IMG/VR virus record: IMGVR_UViG_3300032322_001673
Coordinates: 1-58,958 of that record
Strand: one strand, 5' to 3'
Source: a virus
Length of the DNA stretch: 58,958 bases
The translations under genes were made by a program, and so were the position numbers. A model generated the notes under the pieces. The model was not told the DNA's origin. It searched no databases and saw only the letters and a program-made list of their open reading frames with translations. Shown in pieces: positions 1 through 6,186 of the stretch. Position 1 is the first letter of the stretch. Every line of letters starts with the position of its first letter.

Positions 1-62
1 GAATCGAACCAAGCACCCCCGCGTTATCAACACGGTGCTCTAACCGAATGAGCTAAGCAGGC
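1..62 (-). tRNA. tRNA-Ile (GAU), 3' end cut by the window edge
   Basis: The reverse strand folds as a tRNA: 5' acceptor strand GCCTGCT, D-arm GCTC/GAGC, and a five-pair anticodon stem (CCGTG/CGCGG, one G-U) with loop TTGATAA, so the anticodon is GAU. The T-arm is entered, but the window ends inside it, so the 3' acceptor strand and CCA are not visible. It is the last of five minus-strand tRNAs and lies 3 nt beyond tRNA-Glu, probably in the same transcript. Confidence 0.9.
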
Positions 63-65
63 AAT

Positions 66-140
66 TGGCACACCGTAGGAGAATCGAACTCCTCTTACTG
101 CCGTGAAAGGGCAATGTCCTAACCGATAGACGAACGGTGC
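66..140 (-). tRNA. tRNA-Glu (UUC)
   Basis: Complete cloverleaf on the reverse strand. The acceptor stem GCACCGT/ACGGTGT closes with a G-U pair, the anticodon loop is CTTTCAC (anticodon UUC), the T-loop is TTCGATT, the discriminator is G, and the 3' CCA is encoded. It lies about 150 nt downstream of a consensus promoter at 293-321, which probably drives it together with tRNA-Ile. Confidence 0.94.
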
Positions 141-292
141 ATAAAACTAAAATTCGAAAACTAACAAGGTGCTGACTGTTACATGGTGCCGAAGTCATTA
201 CCACACCAAAACCTTGTCAAACTCTTTTCAGAGACGGATTGTTCATTTCCGTTTTATTTTTAAATTGTTAAAGATATTGCTACGATTCAGAC
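141..292 (-). other. leader between promoter and tRNA-Glu, no gene seen
   Basis: About 150 bases between the promoter at 293-321 and tRNA-Glu. I found no open frame with a ribosome-binding site and no further cloverleaf on either strand. Related 'GGTGCTGACTG' and 'GGTGCCGAAGTC' stretches suggest some secondary structure, but nothing I can name. It is probably a processed 5' leader of the tRNA transcript. Confidence 0.4.
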
Positions 293-321
293 ATTGTATC
301 TCGTTTTGGATTTAATGTCAA
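293..321 (-). promoter_or_regulatory. sigma70-type promoter for tRNA-Glu/tRNA-Ile
   Basis: On the reverse strand a perfect -35 box TTGACA (316-321) is followed after 17 nt by TACAAT (293-298), one mismatch from the consensus -10. It shares 'TTGACATTAA' and 'GAGATA' with the promoter at 914-942. The -35 box overlaps the stop codon of the small gene at 318-479. The two tRNAs downstream are the obvious targets. Confidence 0.75.
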
Positions 322-479
322 ATGTTTTTAATAAAAGCCTGAAAATAATAAGTTGTCGGAATAGTAAGATATTCTCTTATCACGCTGACACCACCTTGTG
401 GTACCCAGCCCTCACTTATCAATATAGCAACTTGTTTATGAAATTCATCATGTGTTGCATTTATGACTTTATATTCCAT
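318..479 (-). CDS. small DUF1737-like protein (53 aa)
   Basis: An open frame of 53 codons sits between tRNA-Pro and the tRNA-Glu promoter. The protein starts with MEYKVI and contains 'LISEGWVPQGGVSV' followed by 'YYFQAFIK'. This resembles the DUF1737 pattern: a short alpha/beta protein with a G-W-x-P-x-G-G core and an aromatic-rich final strand. The function of that family is unknown. The ATG has only a weak purine-rich upstream sequence (GAAAGAG). Its position among tRNAs fits the accessory small genes typical of phage tRNA clusters. The family call is from memory of the motif. Confidence 0.65.
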   Translation of the reverse strand: MEYKVINATHDEFHKQVAILISEGWVPQGGVSVIREYLTIPTTYYFQAFIKNI

Positions 480-497
480 AATACTCTTTCGTTGAAA

Positions 498-574
<77 letters not shown>

Positions 575-579
575 AAACT

Positions 580-653
580 TGGTGGAGGATGAGAGAATCG
601 AACTCTCACGAAGGCCTTGCAAAGGCCCCAGGCTCCCATTACATCAATCCCCC
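580..653 (-). tRNA. tRNA-Ala (UGC) with an irregular D-arm
   Basis: The reverse strand has a seven-pair acceptor GGGGGAT/ATCCTCC that includes G3-U70, the alanine identity element. Discriminator A and CCA are encoded. The anticodon stem GGGCC/GGCCT holds loop TTTGCAA (anticodon UGC) and the T-loop TTCGATT is normal. The segment between acceptor and anticodon stem, where a GCTC/GAGC D-stem is expected, does not pair well and is about two bases short. It may be a derived but functional tRNA or one under decay. Confidence 0.85.
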
Positions 654-654
654 A

Positions 655-807
655 TTAACTTGGTACTATTTTTGGTATATATGGAACTGCTCTAGGTCCA
701 CCATACAATTGTTCAAAAAGTTTTTTAGCCTCTTGCGGTGTATCCGCAAAAACTCTTTTCTTTTCTTCACCACTTGGTGTTCTTACAGTTGTTTCATATA
801 ACGGCAT
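655..807 (-). CDS. small conserved-type phage protein (50 aa)
   Basis: Fifty codons between tRNA-Arg and tRNA-Ala. The ATG at 807 is preceded by a strong AAAGGAG Shine-Dalgarno, which fixes the start; an upstream in-frame start would lie inside tRNA-Arg. The protein has a short N-terminal strand pair (MPLYETTVRTPSGEE), a helix-like segment (DTPQEAKKLFEQLYG) and a Pro-rich tail. No family recognised and no membrane segment. It is co-transcribed with the flanking tRNAs, probably from the promoter at 914-942. Confidence 0.7.
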   Translation of the reverse strand: MPLYETTVRTPSGEEKKRVFADTPQEAKKLFEQLYGGPRAVPYIPKIVPS

Positions 808-823
808 TACAACTCCTTTAAAC

Positions 824-900
824 TGGCCTGCCCGAGACGATTCGAACGTCCGACCCACAGCTTAGAAGGCTGTTGCTCTATCCGACTGAGCTACGGGCAG
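824..900 (-). tRNA. tRNA-Arg (UCU)
   Basis: Complete on the reverse strand. Acceptor CTGCCCG/CGGGCAG, D-stem GCTC/GAGC, anticodon stem ACAGC/GCTGT with loop CTTCTAA (anticodon UCU), T-loop TTCGAAT, discriminator G, encoded CCA. Anticodon UCU reads AGA, a codon favoured in AT-rich phage genomes. A perfect -35 and near-perfect -10 lie directly upstream. Confidence 0.95.
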
Positions 901-903
901 ATA

Positions 904-937
904 ATTAATTCACAGTATATCTCAACTGTGAATTAAT
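904..937 (-). repeat. 13-bp inverted repeat over the tRNA-Arg promoter
   Basis: Arms 904-916 and 925-937 are perfect reverse complements (core ATTAATTCACAG) around an 8-base loop. The element covers the whole spacer and -10 box of the promoter at 914-942. It could be an operator, or, as RNA reading out of the HNH gene that ends at 944, a terminator or processing stem. There is no U-run after it, so a classical intrinsic terminator is less likely. Confidence 0.65.
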
Positions 938-942
938 GTCAA
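914..942 (-). promoter_or_regulatory. sigma70-type promoter for tRNA-Arg and downstream genes
   Basis: Reverse strand TTGACA (937-942), 17-nt spacer, then TATACT (914-919). The predicted start is only a few bases before the 5' end of tRNA-Arg at 900. The promoter would serve tRNA-Arg, the 50-aa gene, tRNA-Ala and tRNA-Pro. An inverted repeat covers it, so regulation by a repressor is possible. Confidence 0.75.
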
Positions 943-943
943 C

Positions 944-1504
944 CTAAGACTGTAGGATTCGGCTATGTTTGGGCACGCCGCTAATCAAATATTCCATTTG
1001 ATCTGCAAGAATGTTTCTATTTTGCAAAATCATGCTTTCAAAGTGATTAGGTTCATATGGTACGTACAATAGTTCCATACGACTTTCTTTTAATGTTTTA
1101 CTGTCTTTCTTTCCGTTGCATGGTTTACATGCAGTAACAACATTCATCCATGTGTTTACGCCACCTTTGCTTTTAGGTACAATGTGATCACGGCTTAGAT
1201 GATTACTATTAAGAAAATGTCCACCGCAGTATGCACAAACATGTCTATCACGACCGAACAATGTTTTGTTTGTTAGTGCTACTTTGCCATGCTTACTAGG
1301 ATCGAATCCATGTCCTTTAATTGCAATAATACTAGGAGTTTCAATGTAACTTAGGCTTCCATCATTCTGAATTCCCCCACGAAACTTTGCAACAACTTCA
1401 CCTAGCGACCATGCAACCATATCTTTCGCAAAATATGTAATTGCATTTTCATGCGAAATCCATTGTCTTGGGATTCCACCGATGTCCAACGCTAGTACTG
1501 ACAT
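944..1504 (-). CDS. HNH endonuclease
   Basis: A 186-aa HNH nuclease. The zinc-finger-type core has C90-x2-C93, the catalytic 'SRDHIVPKS' around D106-H107, N121, and C126-x2-C129-N130. The N-terminal part (LALDIGGIPRQWIS) and C-terminal part (MELLYVPYEP, ILADQMEYL) match a HNH group common in bacterial chromosomes rather than phage homing nucleases, so acquisition from a bacterium is plausible. The start is supported by AAAGGAG seven bases before the ATG. Expression may come from the promoter at 1794-1823 through a roughly 290-nt leader. Function in the phage is unknown; candidates are host DNA degradation, homing or recombination. Confidence 0.9.
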   Translation of the reverse strand: MSVLALDIGGIPRQWISHENAITYFAKDMVAWSLGEVVAKFRGGIQNDGSLSYIETPSIIAIKGHGFDPSKHGKVALTNKTLFGRDRHVCAYCGGHFLNSNHLSRDHIVPKSKGGVNTWMNVVTACKPCNGKKDSKTLKESRMELLYVPYEPNHFESMILQNRNILADQMEYLISGVPKHSRILQS

Positions 1505-1788
1505 GATTCTCTCCTTTTAAGTTAAGTGTATTTAGACACACTCAATTAGGGGTCAGGCTTTCTACCGTCGAAGGGTAATGCCGAGTTCATCTAATAAATG
1601 TGTATGGTAAAGCAAACTTCAAATCTTATACGCCCGTGCCTTGTAAGCCGTTAAAATATAAGCAAATTTGCTTTATCATTCCCGTTTTACTCTGCTGTTA
1701 CCGCCAGCGTTTTCATCAGGGGCTCCGCCCGTTTTGTGCATGTTTATAGTGCGCACTAAGACCTCGTTTCTTACACACTGTAAACGTA
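1505..1788 (-). other. 284-base leader without a supported gene
   Basis: Region between the promoter at 1794-1823 and the HNH gene. Only very short frames (14-21 codons) without ribosome-binding sites exist. Several self-complementary stretches are visible on the reverse strand: AAGCAAATTTGCTT, AGTGT...ACACT, and GCTG...CAGC beside a CTGATGA. It is locally more GC-rich and structured than its surroundings, so it may be a structured leader or small RNA. No known RNA family is recognised. Confidence 0.4.
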
Positions 1789-1941
1789 TTAAGATTCTAA
1801 CACGTTGTCTGTTTTATTGTCAACCTTTTCAATATAACCATATTGCAACCTTAATCTTTCAAATTTTTCTCTTATCAATTTGTCAAGTTGTTCATCTGAT
1901 AACATATGGTCGTTGACAAACTTATCATTTTTGTAATTCAT
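1789..1941 (-). CDS. small protein of unknown function (50 aa)
   Basis: Fifty-codon frame starting MNYKNDKFVND and ending in VLES. The ATG at 1941 has GGAG eight bases upstream, and a terminator for the preceding unit lies just before that. The middle (LSDEQLDKLIREKFERLRLQYGYIEKV) is charged and helix-forming, possibly a short coiled coil. No family recognised. Its 3' end contains the promoter at 1794-1823 for the next unit. Confidence 0.65.
   Translation of the reverse strand: MNYKNDKFVNDHMLSDEQLDKLIREKFERLRLQYGYIEKVDNKTDNVLES
1794..1823 (-). promoter_or_regulatory. probable promoter inside the end of the 50-aa gene
   Basis: Reverse strand TTGACA (1818-1823), 18-nt spacer, then TAGAAT (1794-1799, five of six consensus). 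It lies over the last codons of the small gene at 1789-1941 and points into the leader of the HNH gene. Confidence 0.55.
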
Positions 1942-1960
1942 TTGTTGTTCTCCATATAAC

Positions 1961-1995
1961 AAAAAACCCTGAGACTTTTTGAGTTCTCAGGGTTT
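1961..1995 (-). terminator. intrinsic terminator
   Basis: Arms 1964-1974 and 1985-1995 form an 11-bp stem (AAACCCTGAGA type) with a 10-base loop. On the reverse strand it is followed by a run of six T. It ends the unit holding the gene at 2022-2144 and separates it from the small gene starting at 1941. Confidence 0.85.
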
Positions 1996-2021
1996 AGATA
2001 ATCCTACTATGCAACTACACT

Positions 2022-2144
2022 TTACCTAAACCCCAAATCCTCAATAATATTGCGGTCACTTGTTAAGGCATAAAACCCTACAGGCATCCACACCATTAGT
2101 GACGGCTGCTTTTTGGTTATATGTATACAAGTAAAGTTTCTCAT
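2022..2144 (-). CDS. possible small protein (40 aa)
   Basis: Forty-codon frame, MRNFTCIHITKK to NIIEDLGFR, placed between a consensus promoter (2174-2202) and an intrinsic terminator (1961-1995). That placement is the main support, because no clear Shine-Dalgarno precedes the ATG. No family recognised. The alternative is that this promoter-terminator segment encodes a small RNA of about 200 nt. Confidence 0.45.
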   Translation of the reverse strand: MRNFTCIHITKKQPSLMVWMPVGFYALTSDRNIIEDLGFR

Positions 2145-2173
2145 AGTAATTTTATTTAGTCCTGATTCAAAAT

Positions 2174-2202
2174 ATTATACTTTTTAATGCAATAAATGTC
2201 AA
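2174..2202 (-). promoter_or_regulatory. consensus sigma70 promoter
   Basis: Reverse strand TTGACA (2197-2202), 17-nt spacer, then TATAAT (2174-2179): a perfect match in both boxes and spacing. It begins just after the stop codon of the gene at 2205-2702 and drives the 40-aa frame or small RNA that ends at the 1961-1995 terminator. It is probably active early, with host polymerase. Confidence 0.8.
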
Positions 2203-2204
2203 TT

Positions 2205-2702
2205 TTAAATTTGCCCAGTCATTTGTTTCAAAGTTGACAAGATTGAAGTTACCGAACTTACAGTATCTAAATCATCTTCCTTAATGTACTGTATAACATC
2301 ATTATCGTCAACAATACAGAAGGTTCTTATTACCCTATCTTTGTCAGTATTTGCTTCTAACTTATGTGCCAAACTATATTGTTCTTGCGAATTGTCAGTA
2401 AACAGATGTAATGTAGGGGTTTCAACCTTACTTATGATTGACCAGGCCATGTTACTAAACTGCAGTTCCGTAGAACCTACAAATAACATGACTCCATTCT
2501 TTGCTAATTGTTCAGATATTTTATTAAATCCTACTAGTTCCTCTGGAAACACGTATGAAAAGTTATTTGGATAGAATACAAATATTTTCCAAACGCCTTC
2601 AAACGTCTTTTCGTTTACTAATTTTCTTCCATTTGGAGTAGGTTCATTTGGTTTAATACAATTGATAGCAAATGATCCTAACTTATCACCTATAATTTTC
2701 AT
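2205..2702 (-). CDS. peroxiredoxin-like protein lacking the peroxidatic cysteine
   Basis: 165 aa with the AhpC/TSA thioredoxin-fold layout: 'GDKLGSFAI' at the start, 'FEGVWKIFVFYPNNFSYVF', then 'LFVGSTELQFSNMAW'. It aligns along its length with the true AhpC at 3655-4188. The 'FVCPTE' active-site motif there is 'YVFPEE' here, so the peroxidatic Cys is F52. The C-terminal CAC resolving motif is also absent. It cannot work as a normal peroxidase. A structural, chaperone-like or partner role with AhpC is possible, or it is a diverging duplicate. It has its own start (AGGAAAA upstream) after the terminator at 2722-2742. Confidence 0.85.
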   Translation of the reverse strand: MKIIGDKLGSFAINCIKPNEPTPNGRKLVNEKTFEGVWKIFVFYPNNFSYVFPEELVGFNKISEQLAKNGVMLFVGSTELQFSNMAWSIISKVETPTLHLFTDNSQEQYSLAHKLEANTDKDRVIRTFCIVDDNDVIQYIKEDDLDTVSSVTSILSTLKQMTGQI

Positions 2703-2721
2703 TTATCATTTTCCTGTTATA

Positions 2722-2742
2722 TAAAAAGCCCCTTACGGGGCT
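2722..2742 (-). terminator. intrinsic terminator after ahpD
   Basis: AGCCCC (2727-2732), loop TTAC, GGGGCT (2737-2742). On the reverse strand it is followed by a T-run. It directly follows the ahpD stop codon and closes the AhpC-SGNH-AhpD unit. Confidence 0.9.
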
Positions 2743-2744
2743 GA

Positions 2745-3263
2745 TTAATTACTTAACACTCTTGCTACTGACGTTATAACTGCTGCTATTCGTCCAATGT
2801 CACGTAATTGTTCTACCGTGTATCCTTCTTTTTTAAGTGTTTCATAATGTGCTTTCACACAAAAATGGCACTTGCCTACAATACTTGCTGCTAAACTATA
2901 TGCTTCAAACCTTGCTTTGGTTGTGCCACCATGACTTGAAATTGCATTCATACGCAATTGTGCTGGTAAGCCTTTAAGATTTTCGTCATCAGCCATTTCA
3001 ACAAATGGATACCAAATGTTGTTTTGTGCCATCAAACTTGCTGCTGTTAATGCTGCGTCAGCCTCTTTACGGTCAGCTAATTGACTATGAACCCATGTCC
3101 AAAATTTGCTATTACCAGTTGCAAACGCTGCTGCAAGTGCCACTGCCTCTGCTTCTTCAACTGGTAATGTGCTACGCTTGATTACTGCATCTATGTTTAA
3201 TTTTGTATCCTTAGCATATTCAGGAATACTTTGTTCTTTTAATGCGTCTACCCATGCTGTCAT
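2745..3263 (-). CDS. ahpD: alkylhydroperoxidase AhpD
   Basis: 172 aa, the usual AhpD length. The N-terminus 'IPEYAKDTKLNIDAVIKRS' is close to the mycobacterial AhpD opening. The catalytic set is complete: E120, C132-x2-C135 (KCHFCVKAH) and H139. AhpD works in the cytoplasm as the disulfide-exchange partner that re-reduces AhpC, and has weak peroxidase activity itself. Its start overlaps the end of the SGNH gene by 4 nt, with AhpC two genes upstream, so phage AhpC and AhpD are co-expressed. A terminator follows immediately. Confidence 0.92.
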   Translation of the reverse strand: MTAWVDALKEQSIPEYAKDTKLNIDAVIKRSTLPVEEAEAVALAAAFATGNSKFWTWVHSQLADRKEADAALTAASLMAQNNIWYPFVEMADDENLKGLPAQLRMNAISSHGGTTKARFEAYSLAASIVGKCHFCVKAHYETLKKEGYTVEQLRDIGRIAAVITSVARVLSN

Positions 3264-3655
3264 TTTGTTAATGCTCCTAGTTGTTTATATCCTTTATATG
3301 TAGGATGTACCTTATCTGTAGATAGTTCAGGAATAATAACGAAAGTATCACCATAGTGCCTAGCAATCTTTTTTACTATTTCTTGTTTCTCTGGTTTAAT
3401 CGCAGGAACAATCCAAAACACACGATCAGAATTAACAAAGCTTCTTAATGCTACTAATTCTATTTCGGTATTTAAATGTTTAAAATCATTACTACCTAAA
3501 CTAATAATTGTAGCTTTAGCAGGTCTGATTTTTTTAACGTATGCATCATTCCAGTCTTTGCTGTTGATACCGCTTTGAGCATAAGCCACACATTCAGTGC
3601 GTATTTGGCTTACGCCCTTTGCTATACTATCTCCTAAGATAAGGCACTCTAACAT
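3260..3655 (-). CDS. SGNH/GDSL-type hydrolase (short)
   Basis: 131 aa with the SGNH hydrolase blocks: 'ILGDSIAKG' (nucleophile S10), a Gly in 'AQSGIN' (about G29), 'SLGSNDF' (N56) and 'DKVHPTYKGY' (D114, H117). This is a compact esterase/lipase/acetylhydrolase fold without signal peptide. The substrate could be acetylated glycan, lipid or a small ester. It overlaps both neighbours (TAATG with ahpC, ATGA with ahpD), so translation is coupled. Why an SGNH enzyme sits between the two peroxide-detoxification genes is unclear. Organic-peroxide or lipid-ester metabolism is a guess. Confidence 0.8.
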   Translation of the reverse strand: MLECLILGDSIAKGVSQIRTECVAYAQSGINSKDWNDAYVKKIRPAKATIISLGSNDFKHLNTEIELVALRSFVNSDRVFWIVPAIKPEKQEIVKKIARHYGDTFVIIPELSTDKVHPTYKGYKQLGALTK

Positions 3656-4188
3656 TATAGTGTCTCGCCACCAACTGTGCGATTACATGCACACAATTCA
3701 CCTGTTTGTAGTGCATCCAATACACGCAATGTTTCTTCTGGGCTACGACCAACGTTTAGATTGTTGACTGTAACATGTTGAATAACATTGTCTGGGTCAA
3801 CGATGAATGTAGCACGAAGTGCTGCACCTGCTGGAGCAAAGAAAATACCAAGCTGATTGATCAAACTTGATTCGCCACGCTGCGTATCTGCAAATTGCAC
3901 GTGAGTAATCTTAGCAAGATCAGGGTGAGCTTTTTGCCATGCAAGTTTACAGAACTCGTTGTCTGTAGAGCCTGTTAGCAAAACAGCATCACGGTCTTTG
4001 AAATCATTTGCCAACTTGTCATAGGCAACGATTTCAGTTGGACATACGAATGTGAAATCTTTTGGGTAGTAAACTATAACTTTCCATTTACCTTCGAAAC
4101 TTGTGTCAGTAATATCAAAAAACTGATCACTGCCTGGGTTGACGCCTGTTACTGCGAACTTCTCAATTTTATCACCTACTGTTTTCAT
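3655..4188 (-). CDS. ahpC: peroxiredoxin AhpC
   Basis: 177-aa 2-Cys peroxiredoxin. The peroxidatic motif 'DFTFVCPTE' has C49, and the C-terminal 'ELCACN' carries C166 and C168. The double-Cys tail is typical of AhpC proteins that partner with AhpD instead of AhpF, in agreement with the ahpD gene two genes downstream. It reduces H2O2 and organic peroxides in the cytoplasm. The start is supported by AAGGAG 6 nt before the ATG. First gene of the unit, with promoter elements expected in the divergent gap to 4299. Confidence 0.95.
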   Translation of the reverse strand: MKTVGDKIEKFAVTGVNPGSDQFFDITDTSFEGKWKVIVYYPKDFTFVCPTEIVAYDKLANDFKDRDAVLLTGSTDNEFCKLAWQKAHPDLAKITHVQFADTQRGESSLINQLGIFFAPAGAALRATFIVDPDNVIQHVTVNNLNVGRSPEETLRVLDALQTGELCACNRTVGGETL

Positions 4189-4298
4189 TTGTGTCTCCTT
4201 ATGTGTGAATGAAATTATAAAAATATTGCATATTATAATCTAATTATTTAGCTTTTTTAATTTGTTTGGGTAAATTAATTTCACATTAAATATGTATT
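4189..4298. promoter_or_regulatory. divergent promoter region
   Basis: A 110-base AT-rich gap between ahpC (minus) and the radical SAM operon (plus). It contains TTATAAT-like -10 boxes readable on both strands around 4226-4240, and related TGTGAAT(G)AAATT/AATTTCACA sequences near each end that could be a protein site. No convincing -35 box on either strand. Confidence 0.4.
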
Positions 4299-5210
4299 AT
4301 GAATACCTTTGCATTAAATCCAAACTTATATGATGTTGTTTTTCTAAGTTATGATGAACCAAACGCTGAAGAAAACTATCAACATTTACTTTCACTAAAA
4401 CCAAAAGCAAAAAGAATTGATGGAGTTAAGGGCAGTGATGCTGCGCATAAGGCCGTCGCGGATATAGTTAAGACAGATAGAGTTATCATTGTAGATGGTG
4501 ACAATAAAATTGCTACAAACTTTTTTCGCTTTAATGTTTACACCAAACCACATTTTGATTGGACTGATTACGTTTTTAGTTACAGCAGTTTTAATCCTGT
4601 AAACAACAATTGCTATGGTAATGGTGGTATTAAGTGCTGGCCTGTGCATTTATTAAAGGAAATGCGTACACATGAAGCAGGTGATAGTGTTGATTTTCAG
4701 CTTGACAAGTACCTAGAACTAAACAGAATCGGCAGTGAAACAATTATAAATCAAAGTCCACAACAAGCATTTCGTGCAGGCTTTAGAGATGGTATGAAGT
4801 TACTAGATAGCGGAGAAAAAGATTTTGAAAAAATGGATTGGCGCAACCGTGAAAGACTTTATAATTGGATGCATTTAGGCAGTGATGTTAAGAATGGATT
4901 ATGGGCAATATATGGTGCAAGACTAGGAGCATTTTTGTTGCTTAGAGGGTATGATATAAGAGTACTAAATGACTTTAGCCAATTAGATGAAATATTTGAA
5001 GTCTATAGCAGAATAGCAACAGCCAATCTACAATTAGAATGCGACAAGTTGGGGAAAACATTTAATAGCAAATATGTGCATGATGTTTTAAGTAGTGACG
5101 AAAGTATGGAAATCAAAAAGAACTATATTCCACCAAAACGCAGTGCAGAAGAATTTTTAGCAGTTACAAGTAAGGAAGATATAGAACAATTTTATGCAAA
5201 TACCATTTGA
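4299..5210 (+). CDS. glycosyltransferase-like protein (GT-A type), first gene of the radical SAM operon
   Basis: 303 aa. The opening 'YDVVFLSYDEPNAEENY' and 'RVIIVDGDNKI' around residues 60-70 resemble the nucleotide-sugar-binding half of GT-A glycosyltransferases seen in aquatic phages, including a DxD-like 'DGD'. The rest is helical and ends in 'EDIEQFYANTI'. The acceptor is unknown. Its 3' end overlaps the first radical SAM gene by 17 nt, so it belongs to the same operon. Related GT-like proteins occur in the heptose block. The function call rests on fold-like motifs only. Confidence 0.55.
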   Translation: MNTFALNPNLYDVVFLSYDEPNAEENYQHLLSLKPKAKRIDGVKGSDAAHKAVADIVKTDRVIIVDGDNKIATNFFRFNVYTKPHFDWTDYVFSYSSFNPVNNNCYGNGGIKCWPVHLLKEMRTHEAGDSVDFQLDKYLELNRIGSETIINQSPQQAFRAGFRDGMKLLDSGEKDFEKMDWRNRERLYNWMHLGSDVKNGLWAIYGARLGAFLLLRGYDIRVLNDFSQLDEIFEVYSRIATANLQLECDKLGKTFNSKYVHDVLSSDESMEIKKNYIPPKRSAEEFLAVTSKEDIEQFYANTI

Positions 5211-6186
5211 GAAAATAGTAAGGTTTGGTCAGCACACAATGCTGGAACATCCTCTCTTTTCCGTGAGTTGGATACTAGGCAGATTCTGTAATTATAAATG
5301 TAGTTATTGTTGGCCATACGCAAATACTGACACTCCCGATCATCAATCACTGGATGTTTACAAACACGCAATAGATCAAATTAAATTGCAAGCAAGGCAA
5401 AATAAATTTACTGATTTTCACTGGTCGTTTAGTGGCGGAGAGCCAACCGCTTATAAACATTTACATGAATTAATTAAACATTTAGAAGATGGCATAACAC
5501 CATATCAAAGCATTCACATGACTACCAATTTAAGTCCTAGTAAGAAATGGTGGGCTAAGTGGTGTAGTAACACCGACCTTCTTCAACGTAGATCAATAAC
5601 TGCAAGTTATCATAGTGAATTTGCAAATGAGAATGAGTTTGCAGAAAAATGTTTATTCTTAATGGGTGAGAATGTTTATGTGACTATTAATCAAGTTATG
5701 GTTCCTAATCAGTTCTATGAGTTATATGAAAGATGTCAGCGTTTTCATGATAAAGGGATCAATGTTACACTAAAGCCACAAAGCAATGAAAGTGCAAATG
5801 CAATTGTAGATGGATATACACCTGACATGATTGAGATAATGCAGAACGGATTCCCGCAAAAAGTTAATGAACAAGAATTATACCAAATACGATTATACGA
5901 TTCTGATAATGTAGAATATAAATTTGATCAAGCCGAAAGATTTAATGCTTTTGGTTTCAACCAATTCACCAATTGGCATTGCAATAGCGGCTATCAAAGT
6001 GTTATAATAAGAGGTTCGGAGGTGAAGCGTGGTTACAGTTGCAGCGAAAGACATTTAGGCACTTTGCAGCAAGGGTTTAGTTTATTTACCAAACCTACAA
6101 TGTGCATCACAAACCGATGCGTGAGTAGTGCTGACAGTAAAATACCAAAAGAAAAATGTCACATTGATAGTTTTAATAATGAATAA
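5194..6186 (+). CDS. radical SAM protein 1 with C-terminal Cys cluster
   Basis: 330 aa. C32-x3-C36-x2-C39 (RFCNYKCSYCW) binds the SAM-activating 4Fe-4S cluster, and 'SFSGGEPT' (79-84) binds SAM. A second Cys group in the last 75 residues (WHCNSGY, YSCSERH, MCITNRC) looks like a SPASM/twitch-type auxiliary cluster domain. Such enzymes often modify peptides or proteins. It overlaps the upstream gene by 17 nt and the next by 8 nt. The substrate is unknown. Confidence 0.85.
   Translation: MQIPFEKIVRFGQHTMLEHPLFSVSWILGRFCNYKCSYCWPYANTDTPDHQSLDVYKHAIDQIKLQARQNKFTDFHWSFSGGEPTAYKHLHELIKHLEDGITPYQSIHMTTNLSPSKKWWAKWCSNTDLLQRRSITASYHSEFANENEFAEKCLFLMGENVYVTINQVMVPNQFYELYERCQRFHDKGINVTLKPQSNESANAIVDGYTPDMIEIMQNGFPQKVNEQELYQIRLYDSDNVEYKFDQAERFNAFGFNQFTNWHCNSGYQSVIIRGSEVKRGYSCSERHLGTLQQGFSLFTKPTMCITNRCVSSADSKIPKEKCHIDSFNNE

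Noticed and set aside
1600-1760. Hammerhead-ribozyme-like CTGATGA beside a short stem in the leader region
   Set aside because: The conserved GAAA and the closing stems are missing, so the match is only to the short core string.
1668-1916. Plus-strand frame of 82 codons in the leader region
   Set aside because: It is antisense to the small gene at 1789-1941, which has a good ribosome site. No Shine-Dalgarno of its own.
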